NCBI RefSeq assembly: GCF_050948175.1
Contig: NC_135194.1
Coordinates: forward strand, 6,564,033 to 6,628,032
DNA length: 64,000 nucleotides
Reading direction: 5' to 3'
From: Xylocopa sonorina
Lineage: Eukaryota > Arthropoda > Insecta > Hymenoptera > Apidae
A program made the translations under genes and the position numbers. Shown in pieces: positions 23,026-34,589 of this stretch. How positions within the stretch are numbered: the first letter of the stretch is position 1; each line of letters begins with the position of its first letter. Under the pieces are notes generated by a model. That model did no database searches. It was not told the origin of the DNA and saw only the letters and a list, made by a program, of their open reading frames with translations.

Positions 23026-26000
23026 ATGTTTTACGCCCATTTTGTGTTGGCCAAGAAAGGGCCGTTGGCGCGTATTTGGTTAGCCGCTCATTGGGATAAG
23101 AAATTGACAAAGGCCCATGTATTCGAAACAAATATCGAAAAATCTGTCGATGGTATATTACAACCAAAGGTATTTAGAAAAAATCCCATTATTTCAATTC
23201 AATTATTTCTACCAATTTTTCAGAGTACAATATTCTCCTAACGTACTTTAAAAAGTTTACTTTTAAAAGAAATTACCAATAATTTTCAATGAAACATTAT
23301 CTACGATTGTATTTTATTTTATATGTGTATAGGTAAAAATGGCTTTAAGAACATCTGGTCATTTATTGCTGGGCGTAGTACGTATATATTCGAGAAAAGC
23401 TAAATACCTCTTAGCTGACTGTAATGAAGCCTTTGTTAAAATAAAAATGGCCTTTAGGCCTGGCATGGTCGATTTACCGGAAGAGCACAGAGAAGCTGCT
23501 GTAACAGCTATTACATTACCTGAAGTATTTCATGACTTTGATACAGCAATGCCAGAATTAAAGTAAATACAAAAAAAAAAAAAAATTAAAACCTCTAAGC
23601 ATATTTATCACGCAAGTAGCATATGTTGTATAAATATAACCAGTCATCTAATATAAATGTTTTATTCCAGAGATGTCGATATTGAGGCGCAATTTAGCTT
23701 AAATCAATCACGGGCAGAAGAAATCACGATGAGAGAAGATTACGGTAATCTAGCTTTAGTTACACACGATCAAGGATTTGGTGACATGAGTTTTGATGCA
23801 GAACCTCCGGAACTACTTAGACATGCTGGTACTGTGGAACCGTCGTTGGACCAGGTATTGTCTTAAGCACTTTGCATATTAAATTGTTTGTAAAGAATAA
23901 AGTTTACATTATTTTTTAGACTCACATGTTATTCAGTGATGGGCCAGGAATTGAAGCAACTTTAGAGCAAAAGGAGAAAGAACCAGTACCTGGTCCATCG
24001 GTAACAACACAACCTATGGATATAGATATGCCTATTAGAGATGATGGTTTTGGTGGTCACCTCGGTCAAGATATTATATGTAAGTAACCTAGATTAATAC
24101 AAATAAAAATATAGTGGAAGACACTAATAAACAATTCCAAAACATATTTACTTATTAGCTGGAGGCTTATTTGAGGGTGGTTTATTCGATGAAGCACCAA
24201 TGGATGAAGTGCCTGTACCTGAAGTTAGTGCAGTAACAGAAACACAAGAACCAGGTGCAATTCCTGGGGCCCCACCCTCCGTGCATGATGAATCGGAAGA
24301 AGAGATGGGGGATCGTTTTTGTGGTCCATCATCTCCTATGGGAGGAATGAGGTAATCATCAAGCAGACAAAGCAGAATCAAACGTTAAAGAAATAATGAA
24401 AAGTATAATATAAAAGTGAAATTTGATGTCCCGGTATAGCACCGATGAATCCAGACCAGTGTCTCCAGCTGTAGCTGGTGAAGAAAATGAGGGAAGAATA
24501 AGCGTTGCGAGCCGCCGTTTCACTCCTGCTCCTCCAACTATTCCTGAAGAGCGTCCAATGGAAGCCATCGAAGAAGCACCACCTCTACAGGATCAAACTA
24601 CGCTGTTGCAAGATGAAGAAGAGAGTTTTGCACTCGCACCAGTTGATACATCAGCATTAAAAGGCTTGTCACATTACAGTATTATTCTCCTTCGGTTATA
24701 ATATTAACTGGCATAATCTAATTTTAATCATGTTAATAGGATTCACAAAAGCGAAACGTAAGCGTAAGCTTATCGTAGACGAAGTAAAAAATATTTCCGG
24801 CGAGGAAATGAAAGCACAATTATCAGACACCAGTGATATTATTACGACATTGGATTTGGCACCACCCACAAAGAGATTAATGCACTGGAAAGAAACTGGT
24901 GGTGTTGAGAAATTGTTTGCTTTGCCAGGGAGACCAATACCAGCACGAGTATTATTTAAGGTAAATTAAAGTCTCATTATTTATAACCAATTTTTAAAAA
25001 AAGATAACATTTGTTGAAAAATGAATATTTTACTTTTCTTTGAAATTAGAATTATCAACGACATCTGACGAGCAAGTCTTATGATCATGAGGACTTCGGG
25101 CGTTTGGTGGGTGAAGAAGAAGGAATGTCCTTGGAACAAATGAGAGAACCTGCAGAACCTGACTCATTCGAACAAAGTATTATCAGTAAACGTATGGCTC
25201 GCAAACGAAAAGCACCGGTAGATGAAGAGGTATATTACACATTCCTCGTGTAATTGTAGTGCAAAGCGATGCACTAACGTATCCTATTTTTGTTTTTAGG
25301 TAAGGCCAGCACCTCCAGCACCAGCACCTCCTCCAGTAGAAGTAGCCCCTGAACCAGTGGAAGTCCCGAGTATAGTTCCCCAACCAAGTCTTCCACCTGC
25401 AGAATCGCCAGTACCTCCACCTGAAGTATCTTTATCAACCGAACCATCTGTACCTGACATCAGCGGTGTTGTGCCTGCCGTTGAAGAAGCGGAAATGATC
25501 CCCCCACCTCCCGAAGCACCTATGGTTCCTTCTGAAATCCCTGAAATCCCTCCTACCGAAGTAGTCGCTGCATCCGAAGAACCGGTTGTTCCACCGACGC
25601 CTGTGGAACAAGAAGTTGTTGCTGCATCGGTGACTGAAATGCCACAAATGGAAAATATGGGCTATGATCAGGTTAGTTTTACTTTTTGAACACAAATAAT
25701 TCAATAAAATATTAAGTTATGTTAATTCATATGTTGGTATGTATGACAGGCACAACCTCAAGGACATTATGTAGGATACGATGAACATCCTCCACTACCA
25801 CATACGCCCGCTATATCAGAAAGAGGACCTGCGACACCATGGAATCATGAAGATTACGAATTTCCTCCATCCGTGGGACCTGTACGTATACGTAGGATTA
25901 CAAAACGTAACAGCATGAGAAATGAAATATTTTTCTTTTACATTGGATTGGCCAAAAGTTTTTTTATACCATTTACTCGATACTTGGTAATATATTTACT

Positions 26001-26378
26001 TAGTTTCTTTATTTTTACAGCAAGAAGAACAACAAGTAGATGAAACTTACGAACAGTTTGAAGAACGTGTTCTTAACAAGAGAGCATCGCACATGTATCA
26101 TGTCATTAAAAGTAAACTAGATACCAAAGATAGATTAACACTATCCGACATGGCGTATAAAAACAACTGCAAACAGGTTTGTATTCTATGTGCTGTAATT
26201 AAACGAGAAATGCATAATTTATATATTACCATTGAGCACGATTTCGTTTCAGGTTGCACAAAAATTCTATACATTGTTAGTTCTAAAAAAGTTCCAAGTA
26301 TTGGAACTCAACCAAGAATACCCGTATGCTGACATTACGGTCAGCAAAGGACCAAAATTCGAGAACCCTGCATTATAA
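23026..26378 (+). CDS. RAD21: Cohesin subunit RAD21 (verthandi)
   Basis: Twelve exons: 23026-23169, 23333-23562, 23671-23854, 23920-24079, 24159-24351, 24440-24678, 24740-24960, 25050-25229, 25300-25671, 25750-25881, 26021-26176 and 26253-26378 (TAA); about 778 residues (human 631, fly about 715). The N-terminus MFYAHFVLAKKGPLARIWLA and the following LLLGVVRIYSRKAKYLL form the SMC3-binding helical domain. NQSRAEEITMREDYGN is shared with human RAD21. The centre carries KAKRKRKLIVDEVK and TTLDLAPPTKRLMHWKETGG. A Pro/Glu-rich linker (exon nine) is longer than in vertebrates. The C-terminus (KFYTLLVLKKFQVLELNQ) is the winged helix that contacts the SMC1 head. RAD21 closes the cohesin ring and is cut by separase at anaphase. 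The donor of exon six is uncertain (24678 with GT, or 24663 with GC); all other junctions are standard. Confidence 0.95.
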
Positions 26379-28546
26379 AGCTGTTAGGTAATTCTATCTT
26401 ATATTTACTGTTAACGAATGGCGGACAAAGGAAATTGTAGCTATTTTTAGCCACACTACAAGAAAAACGAGCGATTTATCTAAATTCTTTTGAAAGATAA
26501 ATTGTAAAATAATATATAAAAAGCTATTGTAACTTGAAGTATCTCCGTAAAGCAAAAGAATTTTGTAAATCATGTTTTAAGCTCCTGTTTCAGGGATGTA
26601 TACGTTTTGTATAAATCAGAGCAGAATTATTTTGGACCTTCTGCATTTTTATTGTGATAAAGAAAAAAGAGAGAAATTCAATTAAAGATACGCAAATTTA
26701 TCATTAAAAAGTGTATAATGTTTTACATCGGCAAAAGATCAATCGTCTTCATTAAATTTATTATCTATCCGAACAGGGTTTGTATATAATATTAATATGT
26801 AGTAAATATATATTTTATATCTTACAATTTACAAGCAAGCTCTTAAGTCTGTACTGCAGGATGGTCCAAAAATATTATAATAATAATAATAATAATCGAA
26901 AATAAGATAATCGGTGAGGTCTAATTAAAAAAAAATAAAAAGAAACGAAAAGATTGCGTTAAAAATTTCATAAAATGAGATTACGTATGGTTTAAATCTA
27001 TTGTATAACATTTCAAATTAAACGAGGATCGCATGCTCGCCAATACGTTACAATAATTTCTTCAATTATTTGTTATTGTAAACAATTATTAATGGAAGAA
27101 TCAAGACAGTGTTTTATGGATAATGCTTTTATGTATTGCAGTCATACTTTAGGAATATTATTGTGATTAAGTTATTTTTTATCTATCTAGTACATTTTTT
27201 GTGTACACTTGACATAACCTGTATAGTTGCTTTTTCGTATAAATCACTGCAAGTTTATGATCCGCTGTAATTTATATTTACATTGTGACAACATTCCAAA
27301 GAGCATTGATTTAATGGTCACATTTTTCTGTCGCAATCTTTCATTATAGAATTTCTTTGTCATACTTCACCGAACGAAATTTATTGCGTAATGTGACAAA
27401 AATTGTTTGATCCCACTATTTTCTCAAAGAAAATGGCGTTACGGTTAGTAATATAATTAATCCAACCGTAAAAAATGTTCAATAATTTATTGTTATATAT
27501 GTATACCTGTTTTATTCGGGGAGGAGGGGGGGGGGGGGGGGAGAGAGGGAGATACAAGTGTTGAATCATACTAAAAATAAAAATATAGTATATTTTGTCA
27601 AACTGACATGTCAAAGTTCTCAAAAGCAATCATAATACATTGTAAATAAACATGCACAGTGAACTGCAACGTAACTATCGTTATGCACGTATGTCTTGTT
27701 AAGAGGCATGTCGTGAAAAGAATCGACTGCTACTACACGTACATATACTTGAAATATACCCGATTGTAAATATTATCATGATTCACTAATCAATATACAT
27801 TTGTTTTTAAAATGAAATGAAGAATTTCTGAACTTTCTTTAAAATTGGAACCCTAAAGTACATATCACATAATACTTAAAAATATTAATCCATTATTTTC
27901 CATTAATAAACTGTTACACATATAGAATAGCTGAAATTAATTTAAAAAAAAGAAAAATCGATACTGACTTTAAGTATTTTCCTTTTGTTAATTATGTCCA
28001 CGTGTGCACATGCACATAATAAAAATAAGTTTTTGTATAACAGGCGTGTATTCGTATCATTAAATATATTTAAAATTGTTATTTTAAGTTAACAACAAAT
28101 GTCCTCATTTCGATACTGTTGTACGTTATCTTTGAAAATTACACTTTAAATAATGAAGAATACATTATATTCGATACCTTGAAACTCCTCCTACGCTTCT
28201 TTAAAAGTACTGGTACAATAAAATAAAAAGATTAAAGCTAATAAAAAAAAATTAATATCATTTATAAACAATGCTATTTTTGTAAATATATTTTAGATAG
28301 ATATTAGAACATCGTTGTATTATCATTAGGAGTATCAACTAGTATATGCAATTTTTTGTGTAAAAGCATTATTTATTTGTTATCGACAAATTCATTTACG
28401 AAGCATCGAATGTAATACAAACATAACGTATTAAATTGTTATGTACCTTTTTATCGCGCAAATGGTATACATATAGCAAAGAATAATTTAATTTTTCAAT
28501 CGTAACGAGCCGTGTGAAAAAAGAAATAGATAAATGCGCTTTAATT
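26379..28546. other. Convergent 3' regions of RAD21 and CCT1
   Basis: The 2.2 kb between two converging stops contains a (TAA)n run near 26878-26896, a purine tract with 16 consecutive G at 27526-27541 and otherwise A+T-rich DNA with several AATAAA-type signals. No gene was recognised. Confidence 0.6.
27511..27553 (+). repeat. G-rich tract with G16 run
   Basis: After ttattc comes GGGG-A-GG-A then sixteen G and a GA-rich tail. This is extreme for such A+T-rich DNA. Confidence 0.9.
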
Positions 28547-31218
28547 TTATTCTTCCAATTCACCAGATTCCATTGCATCGCGATATGATTTATCCTTCGA
28601 ACGTTCTGGATCTAGTTTGATCATATCATCGATTCTAAGTATAGTTATCGCTGCTTCCGTAGCGAATTTTAATGATTTTATTTTAGAGATTGCTGGTTCT
28701 AGCACGCCGGCTTTCTTGTTATCTTTAATAGTCCCTTCGAGTAAATCCAAACCAACCCTGTGAAAAAATACCCGTATTATCAGATCAGTATCATTAGATC
28801 ATAAGTTGTGATAGTCAGTAGAATATCAATCCAGAATAAAAAAAATTACCATTTCAGATCTGCAAGATCTGCTTTTGTTTGACTTGAATTATGGTAAGCA
28901 CGTAGCTTAGCAACAAGATCCGTAGCATCCTGTGCCGCATTAACTGCCAACGTTTTCGGTATAACTAACAACGATCTTGCAAACTCGGCAATAGCTAATT
29001 GCTCTCGTGAACTCTGAAACAAACAAAAAAAGGCATAAATGTATACGTATAAACGTAATTTACTGGTACGCCTCGATACCAGAAATGCGACTTACTAAAG
29101 ATGTAGCAAAGTTTTCCAAATAAATTGAAAGCGCTGCTTCAACGCAACCTCCGCCAGCAACTACACATTTGCTTTCTAAAACTCGTTTTACCGCGCACAA
29201 TGCATCATGCACAGATCGTTCCATCTCATCGCAGTAGTAGTCGTTTGGTCCACGTAATATCAGAGAACTTGCTGTTCTTGCTTTCGGTCTGGTAGCAAAT
29301 GATACAAGTACATGTTGCAATATTAATTCTACTTTGTTTTTCTTTTCAAAAAAAAGACATGTATTCGAAACGAACCCTTTAATAAGAATAAGCTCATCGT
29401 CGCATATCATTTCTTGTACTACTTCAGCAGCTTCTCCGAGAAGACTAGAATCAAAATTTTCCTCCCCTTCCATGTTAGTCAGAGAAGTAAGAAATTGCGC
29501 ACCGGTAGCCTTTGCAATTCTCTTCAAATCCGCTTTCTTGCATCTCCGAACTGCCATTGCTTTCGCTTCAATGAAATACTAATACAAGCAAAGAAAAAGA
29601 ACTGTATAAATTTGATTGATATCGTCTTCATAATTTTTATGCAAGTTCCATAAATATACCTTTAAACAAAGATCATCAATTCCCCCAGACACAAGAATAA
29701 CATTTGCACCGGCTGTAAGGATTTTTTGAATCCGTTCTTTTGTGATATCTGCTTCACGTTGTCGCACTGCTTCCAATTTCTCAGGGTCTGTGATCAGTAC
29801 TTCGACACCTAATTTCATTTTTGTTTTTTGCAAAGAGAAATCCAAACACGCGATTTTCGCGTTTACCACCCTCTTAGTCATTGCTTGAGAAGCTACAGTA
29901 CAATTCAATGCATAACCCTGCACTATTACAGACTCCCTAACGCTTTTACCATGAGCCTTTAAAACATTAACTGCCTTTACAGGGTACATAAATCCCCCCT
30001 TTCCATCGTTCACTTTTATTGCGTTTGCAGCATCAACGACCATGTTCCCAAAGAAATCTGCATCACTATTAATTTATGAAGGATAATAATGGTATAATGA
30101 CTGCGAAGCGCCATAGATTTGTACAACTAAATGAAAGGATACGTTCCAATAATTTTACTGGACATGGAAGTTTTTGCTACATTAACTAAACAATCTCTTC
30201 CAAGCTCGTCTACACCAACTGTTAAATGCTCTTGAATGTACTTGCAGGCTTCTCTGAAATAAATAAATAAATAAATAAATAAATATTTCTAATATTTAAA
30301 TATAGAATATAATTTATTCATGTTTGTGCTTACTTGCAAGCAAGTCTGTAACCGCTAATTACAGAAGTTGGATGAATTTTTTGTTTTACCAGCTCATCTG
30401 CATTTTTTAGTAATTCAGCTGCGACTATGACCTGAATATTATCTCAAATAATTTTATAGTATATCAAAAAATTTCACATTTAACCTTGTAAAAAGTAGCA
30501 CGAACAAACTTACAACCGATGTAGTTCCATCTCCAACTTCTTCATCCTGTAATTGGGCTAATTCTACTAAAACTCTTGCAGCTGGATGTTCAACTTCTAG
30601 CAAACGTAAAATAGTTGCTCCATCATTAGTAACAGTAACATCCTAGATAATTAAATGAAACGTAAAAATATATAAAAAATAATACAATTACTATAGACTC
30701 AATTATAAGATTTATTTTATGAAACTGATTACATACACCAATATCATCAACAAGCATTTTATCCAAACCAACAGGGCCCAAGGAACTCTTTACTATATTA
30801 GCAATTGCGCACGCAGCCATGACTAGAAAAGATAAACAACAGAATGGAATAGAATAACGGTGAAGTAATAGTGAAACTGGTATTCTTTCACTAATGATTT
30901 CTTGTACTTCTTTTCATAAAAGGTATCGTTCTTATGCGTGAAATTTTGTGACACTGAACAAACAAGTTTCACTACTTTCAACCTTTTTTTAATTACATCA
31001 ACAAAATTGTAATAAAATTGGAAAGCGACATTATTATCGTAAAAGTAAATAATATTATTACAATAAACATTCTCGTGTATTTTCATACGCGATGAAAACG
31101 AATAAACGAATTGAAGATCATTAATGCGATGATATTCGTACATACCATTCTGCGTTCTTACAGGTGCTCCAGATTGTCGAATGCCTCCAACGGCCAAAGG
31201 ACTGGCTACTGTCGACAT
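28547..31218 (-). CDS. CCT1: T-complex protein 1 subunit alpha (CCT1/TCP1)
   Basis: Ten exons in order: 31218-31146 (ATG at 31218), 30822-30737, 30642-30514, 30431-30334, 30253-30143, 30065-29660, 29578-29376, 29288-29096, 29013-28850 and 28757-28547; 557 residues, the family length (human 556). Group II chaperonin hallmarks are present: NIVKSSLGPVGLDKMLVDD, TNDGATILRLLEVEHPAA and QDEEVGDGTTSV (the GDGTT nucleotide motif with catalytic Asp). Alpha-specific stretches include KTSMSSKIIGT, RRCKKADLKRIAKATGA and the terminal SLKFATEAAITILRIDDMIKL. It is one of eight subunits of the cytosolic TRiC/CCT ring that folds actin and tubulin with ATP. The 87-base intron 29289-29375 has no stop in frame and is a multiple of three; removing it gives the family sequence ILIKGPKART. 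It is head-to-head with mRpL27. Confidence 0.97.
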
Positions 31219-31758
31219 TTTTCAATGATTTCCTTTACTTTTGCAATATAATATCGCAATTTGAATTGCAAAACAAAAGTTTCGCCGCAAAGCTAACCGC
31301 GTGTCACTGTTACTGCCGTATGACGACAACGACCAGCGACGCCTATACTTACTTCCTTTTACGGATCAGTTTGACGTGACACCTCTCATTGGTTAAACAT
31401 GTAATGCGTTCATTTTCAATTGGTTAGAAAATCACAGACAAAAATCTTTTCCATTACCTTCTAGAAGAATCTTTCTTTCGATCTTTCGAACTCTTACTAG
31501 AGATTATTCGAATAAATTCTAAACATATGATAAAGCTATAATTCAATATATTTCATGTAATTTTTCAAGAAAAATGATTATCGGTGTTAAAGTAAAATAA
31601 TAAATGAAAATGAGCATTCGAAATTTGTATAATTACTAACTGTAATAAATGAAGAATTTCACAGTAACAATTTGCAAAAGTTGGTAATGGTTTCATATTG
31701 GACTCTTGCACGTAGATTAAAAAAAAGAGATTAAACTTAAATTAATTACATTGGAAAC
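31219..31758. promoter_or_regulatory. Bidirectional promoter region CCT1 / mRpL27
   Basis: The 540 bases lie between the divergent start codons of two widely expressed genes. The part next to CCT1 (about 31290-31390) is less A+T-rich. There is a suggestive heat-shock-like run of alternating gaa/ttc motifs at 31455-31515 (ccttctagaagaatctttctttcgatctttcgaactcttactagagattattcgaataaattc); HSF control of a chaperonin gene would make sense but is inference. Confidence 0.5.
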
Positions 31759-32338
31759 ATGACATTCTTAACGCAATTGTTTGGTAGCACTTTAAAAAGT
31801 TCTAAATGTCTCGTGAATGCCGCTACCGCTAATTTAGGTTAGTACAAACTAAACTTTAAATTTAATAGATTACTTACAATTTTTATTATAAATAATAATA
31901 GATTTAATAATTAATAGCGTGCGTGAGGTATGCATCAAAAAAATCTAGTGGAAGTACGCGCAATTCGCCTATTACTAGAAGACCGAAGCATAGAGGATGG
32001 CGAGTACAAGACGGACATTATGTTCAAGCATTAACGATATTAGCTACACAGCTTAGACCCAGATTCCATCCAGGCTTATACGTAAGTTTGATATTTACAA
32101 GCACGGATATGTATTGATTATCTTATGTTTACAGGTTGGAATTGGTAAAGATGGTACACTGTACGCTTTAGAAAAAGGAAAGGTAGTAGTCACCTGCGAA
32201 AAGATTAATCCAAATTTGGAACGTGCATGGGGTAGATTGAATTACGAGGACAGAGCAAACAGTGTTATATATAAAAAACATTTCAATATTATTCCTGAAC
32301 CGCAACACGATAGATTTGTATTAATCGATACCGTCTAA
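31759..32338 (+). CDS. mRpL27: Mitochondrial ribosomal protein L27 (bL27m)
   Basis: Three exons: 31759-31837, 31918-32081 and 32135-32338 (TAA); 148 residues, the same as human MRPL27. An N-terminal stretch rich in Ser, Lys and Leu (MTFLTQLFGSTLKSSKCLVNA) is a likely mitochondrial targeting peptide. Next comes VRYASKKSSGSTRN, the bL27 start (bacterial AHKK..GST+N), then QLRPRFHPG and VGIGKDGTLYALEKGKV. bL27 is a large-subunit protein near the peptidyl-transferase centre. An AATAAA at 32383-32388 can serve as its poly(A) signal. Its stop lies only 100 bases from the TSEN34 stop on the other strand, so the transcripts probably overlap. Confidence 0.95.
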
Positions 32339-32437
32339 ATAGAGACTTTCTTATTCTATTCATGTTTTAATTGTAAACTAGAAATAAATAAAAGTATGGA
32401 ATAGTAAATATAACTAGGTACATTATTTGGTATATTG

Positions 32438-33626
32438 TCAAACATTTTCTGCCCACTGAAACGATTGGTACTTTATATTATTGTCGTGCTCCTTGGAAAG
32501 GAAAGCGTACAATTGCGTTTTTCGAACATGGCAAGCGATTCTACATTGAGCTGAAAGCGTAGTTATCGGGATTTCTTCGTTCTTATCTTTACATAAAATT
32601 ATGAATTGAGAATGAAACATAATAGGATCTCCTGTAAAAGAATTGAAAGAACAAGTTATGGCGTTTGCTTTTAACTAATTATATACCATATATATTGTAT
32701 TACCAGGATAAGCTAAGAAATCACCACCAAATTTGTCTCCATTTGTTATGTAATATCCTCTCTCCCATAAATCTTTAAATGTTTTATATCGAAGTTGTTG
32801 TTTATAATTTGAGGGGTATTCCCACTTCACTATTTCCACATCATCTTTGTTTGCCCACGGATATACTGGAAACAAATCTCTATAAAATAAATTCTATAAA
32901 ATAAATTTCTATAAAATAAATTACTTTTCTTTACTTGTATGAGTTTGAACTAATGCTTCGCTTTTGTTTAATTTAGGCAACTTTGCCATTTCTTTTTCTA
33001 ACAAATCCTGTTTATTGACCTCAATGTTATTCAGTGTTTCCTGCATCTTTGGATCTAATGGTTTGTTTGCTTTCTTTTTCCTGGTATCTATTCCAAGTAT
33101 TTTCCTTTTCTTTCCCTCCACAATTTTATCCATCATTCCAATCACCTGCAACGTAATAATAATTTAATATAATGTAAAATAATTGGAACATTTTACTGAA
33201 AATATGGATATATCTTTAATTTTTAACAACCTGTTTTTCTCTTTCCCTCTTTAAACATTTCTCTTGCTCGATGTACAAGGTGTTCCTATATTCTTCGAAA
33301 ACTTGTTTCAACGAATCAGATGGTGGTTCTTGCAATCGAGGGTACCGTACAAGTCTTGCAACATTCTTTTCAAGCAAAAGAGATACTTCTTCTGGTTGTA
33401 GAAGTAACGGAAGGCCTGAAAGTATATCTTGCCTTGGTTTCTTCGGAAGGCAACCTACGAGTTCACCAATTATTCGATAATCCTTTCGAAGTTTTAACCA
33501 GTCTGGAATTGAAGTTGTGGAATTGAAAAAGTTTGTAAAAATTTGTAAAAATAGTAACGAACTACTACTACTACCCTCCGCATTCCACACGAAAACGTTA
33601 TTGCTTGAAGAAATTAAATCTATCAT
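32438..33626 (-). CDS. TSEN34: tRNA-splicing endonuclease subunit Sen34
   Basis: Five exons in order: 33626-33575 (ATG at 33626), 33502-33231, 33145-32935, 32865-32704 and 32631-32438 (TGA); 296 residues (human 310). The N-terminus has the family's VGCLPKKPRQD...GLPLLLQPEEVSLLLE block, the middle a charged Lys-rich linker. The catalytic domain reads FKDLWERGYYITNGDKFGGD followed by FLAYPGDPIMFHSQF and a later AQCRIACHVRKTQLYAFL; the Tyr, His and Lys of the nuclease triad fall in these segments. Sen34 cuts the 3' splice site of pre-tRNA introns within the TSEN complex. The 72-base intron 33503-33574 has no in-frame stop and preserves frame; without it the N-terminus fits the family. It is divergent from Mtl, convergent with mRpL27. 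Confidence 0.93.
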
Positions 33627-34589
33627 TTTTTAAGAGAGAAAGAGGGAGAAAACACTAAATTTCTTGTCTTTAATAACCAAATGAGATATTCAATGTTGGT
33701 CCACATTACATATCTCTGTAAAACCTCTTATGGTACGAAATAAAAATAAACATGTGAAAATGAAGAAATAGTTGGTAGAATATTGTATGCCCGATCGCGG
33801 TACCGAAATATATAAAAATAATTTGAATTCAACAGATGTCGCTATTCATCATTTCTGAATAATTGTTACGGTGTAGAGGGGGAAGGAAGAGGTTTGTCGA
33901 ACATCTGTCACCAAGCGAAGGCTACGTCCGTTTTAGTCCCAAAAACCGCAATACCGTCATGGCACCCGGTTTTATAATTTTTTAAAGAAACTCCGACACA
34001 TACATAGATATTTCCAATCGAAATAATATTAAAATAGTGACTAATTTTTTTCTACTTGAACATTTGTTCATATTTGGTGAGTGATCGAACGCTACCGACT
34101 TTTCTTGTTTACCAATTGCATAATGAGCAAATAAATCGAAATTGAAGGGCAAGCCCTTTCGTTCGAAGCTGCTGCTCACCTTTCTGGCTAACCTTTCGAT
34201 TCGAAAACGTGCATCGTTTTGTTATATCTACTAACGCAGACTGATGCGCTTTAACAGTGGGTGTTGCATTTACAATGGTCGAGCATATTTCGGTTATTAA
34301 CTTTCTATCAATTATTATAGTAGTAATTACAATCGCTTTTAGCAAGAGTAATTGTTTACTTGAACGCTTCGATTGATAGAATAGTTTTATCATCGATAAC
34401 CTAATTTCCATTATTTATATGGTAATTTCCATTATTAGAAAGAAACATTTTCATCTCTCTTTTACCGCGAAATGAAACTGTGAAGTGAAATATAATCTCA
34501 CATAGTATCTTTCTAACAAGACTATTAAATGTAACTAGACATAAAATAATACTAAAATAAATTTATTATTGCTGCAGTATATTCGAAAT
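33627..34589. promoter_or_regulatory. Shared 5' region TSEN34 / Mtl
   Basis: Divergent starts are 963 bases apart. A ctgcag acceptor 14 bases before the Mtl ATG indicates an untranslated first exon for Mtl, probably in the less A+T-rich part around 33850-34200. No specific element was identified. Confidence 0.45.
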
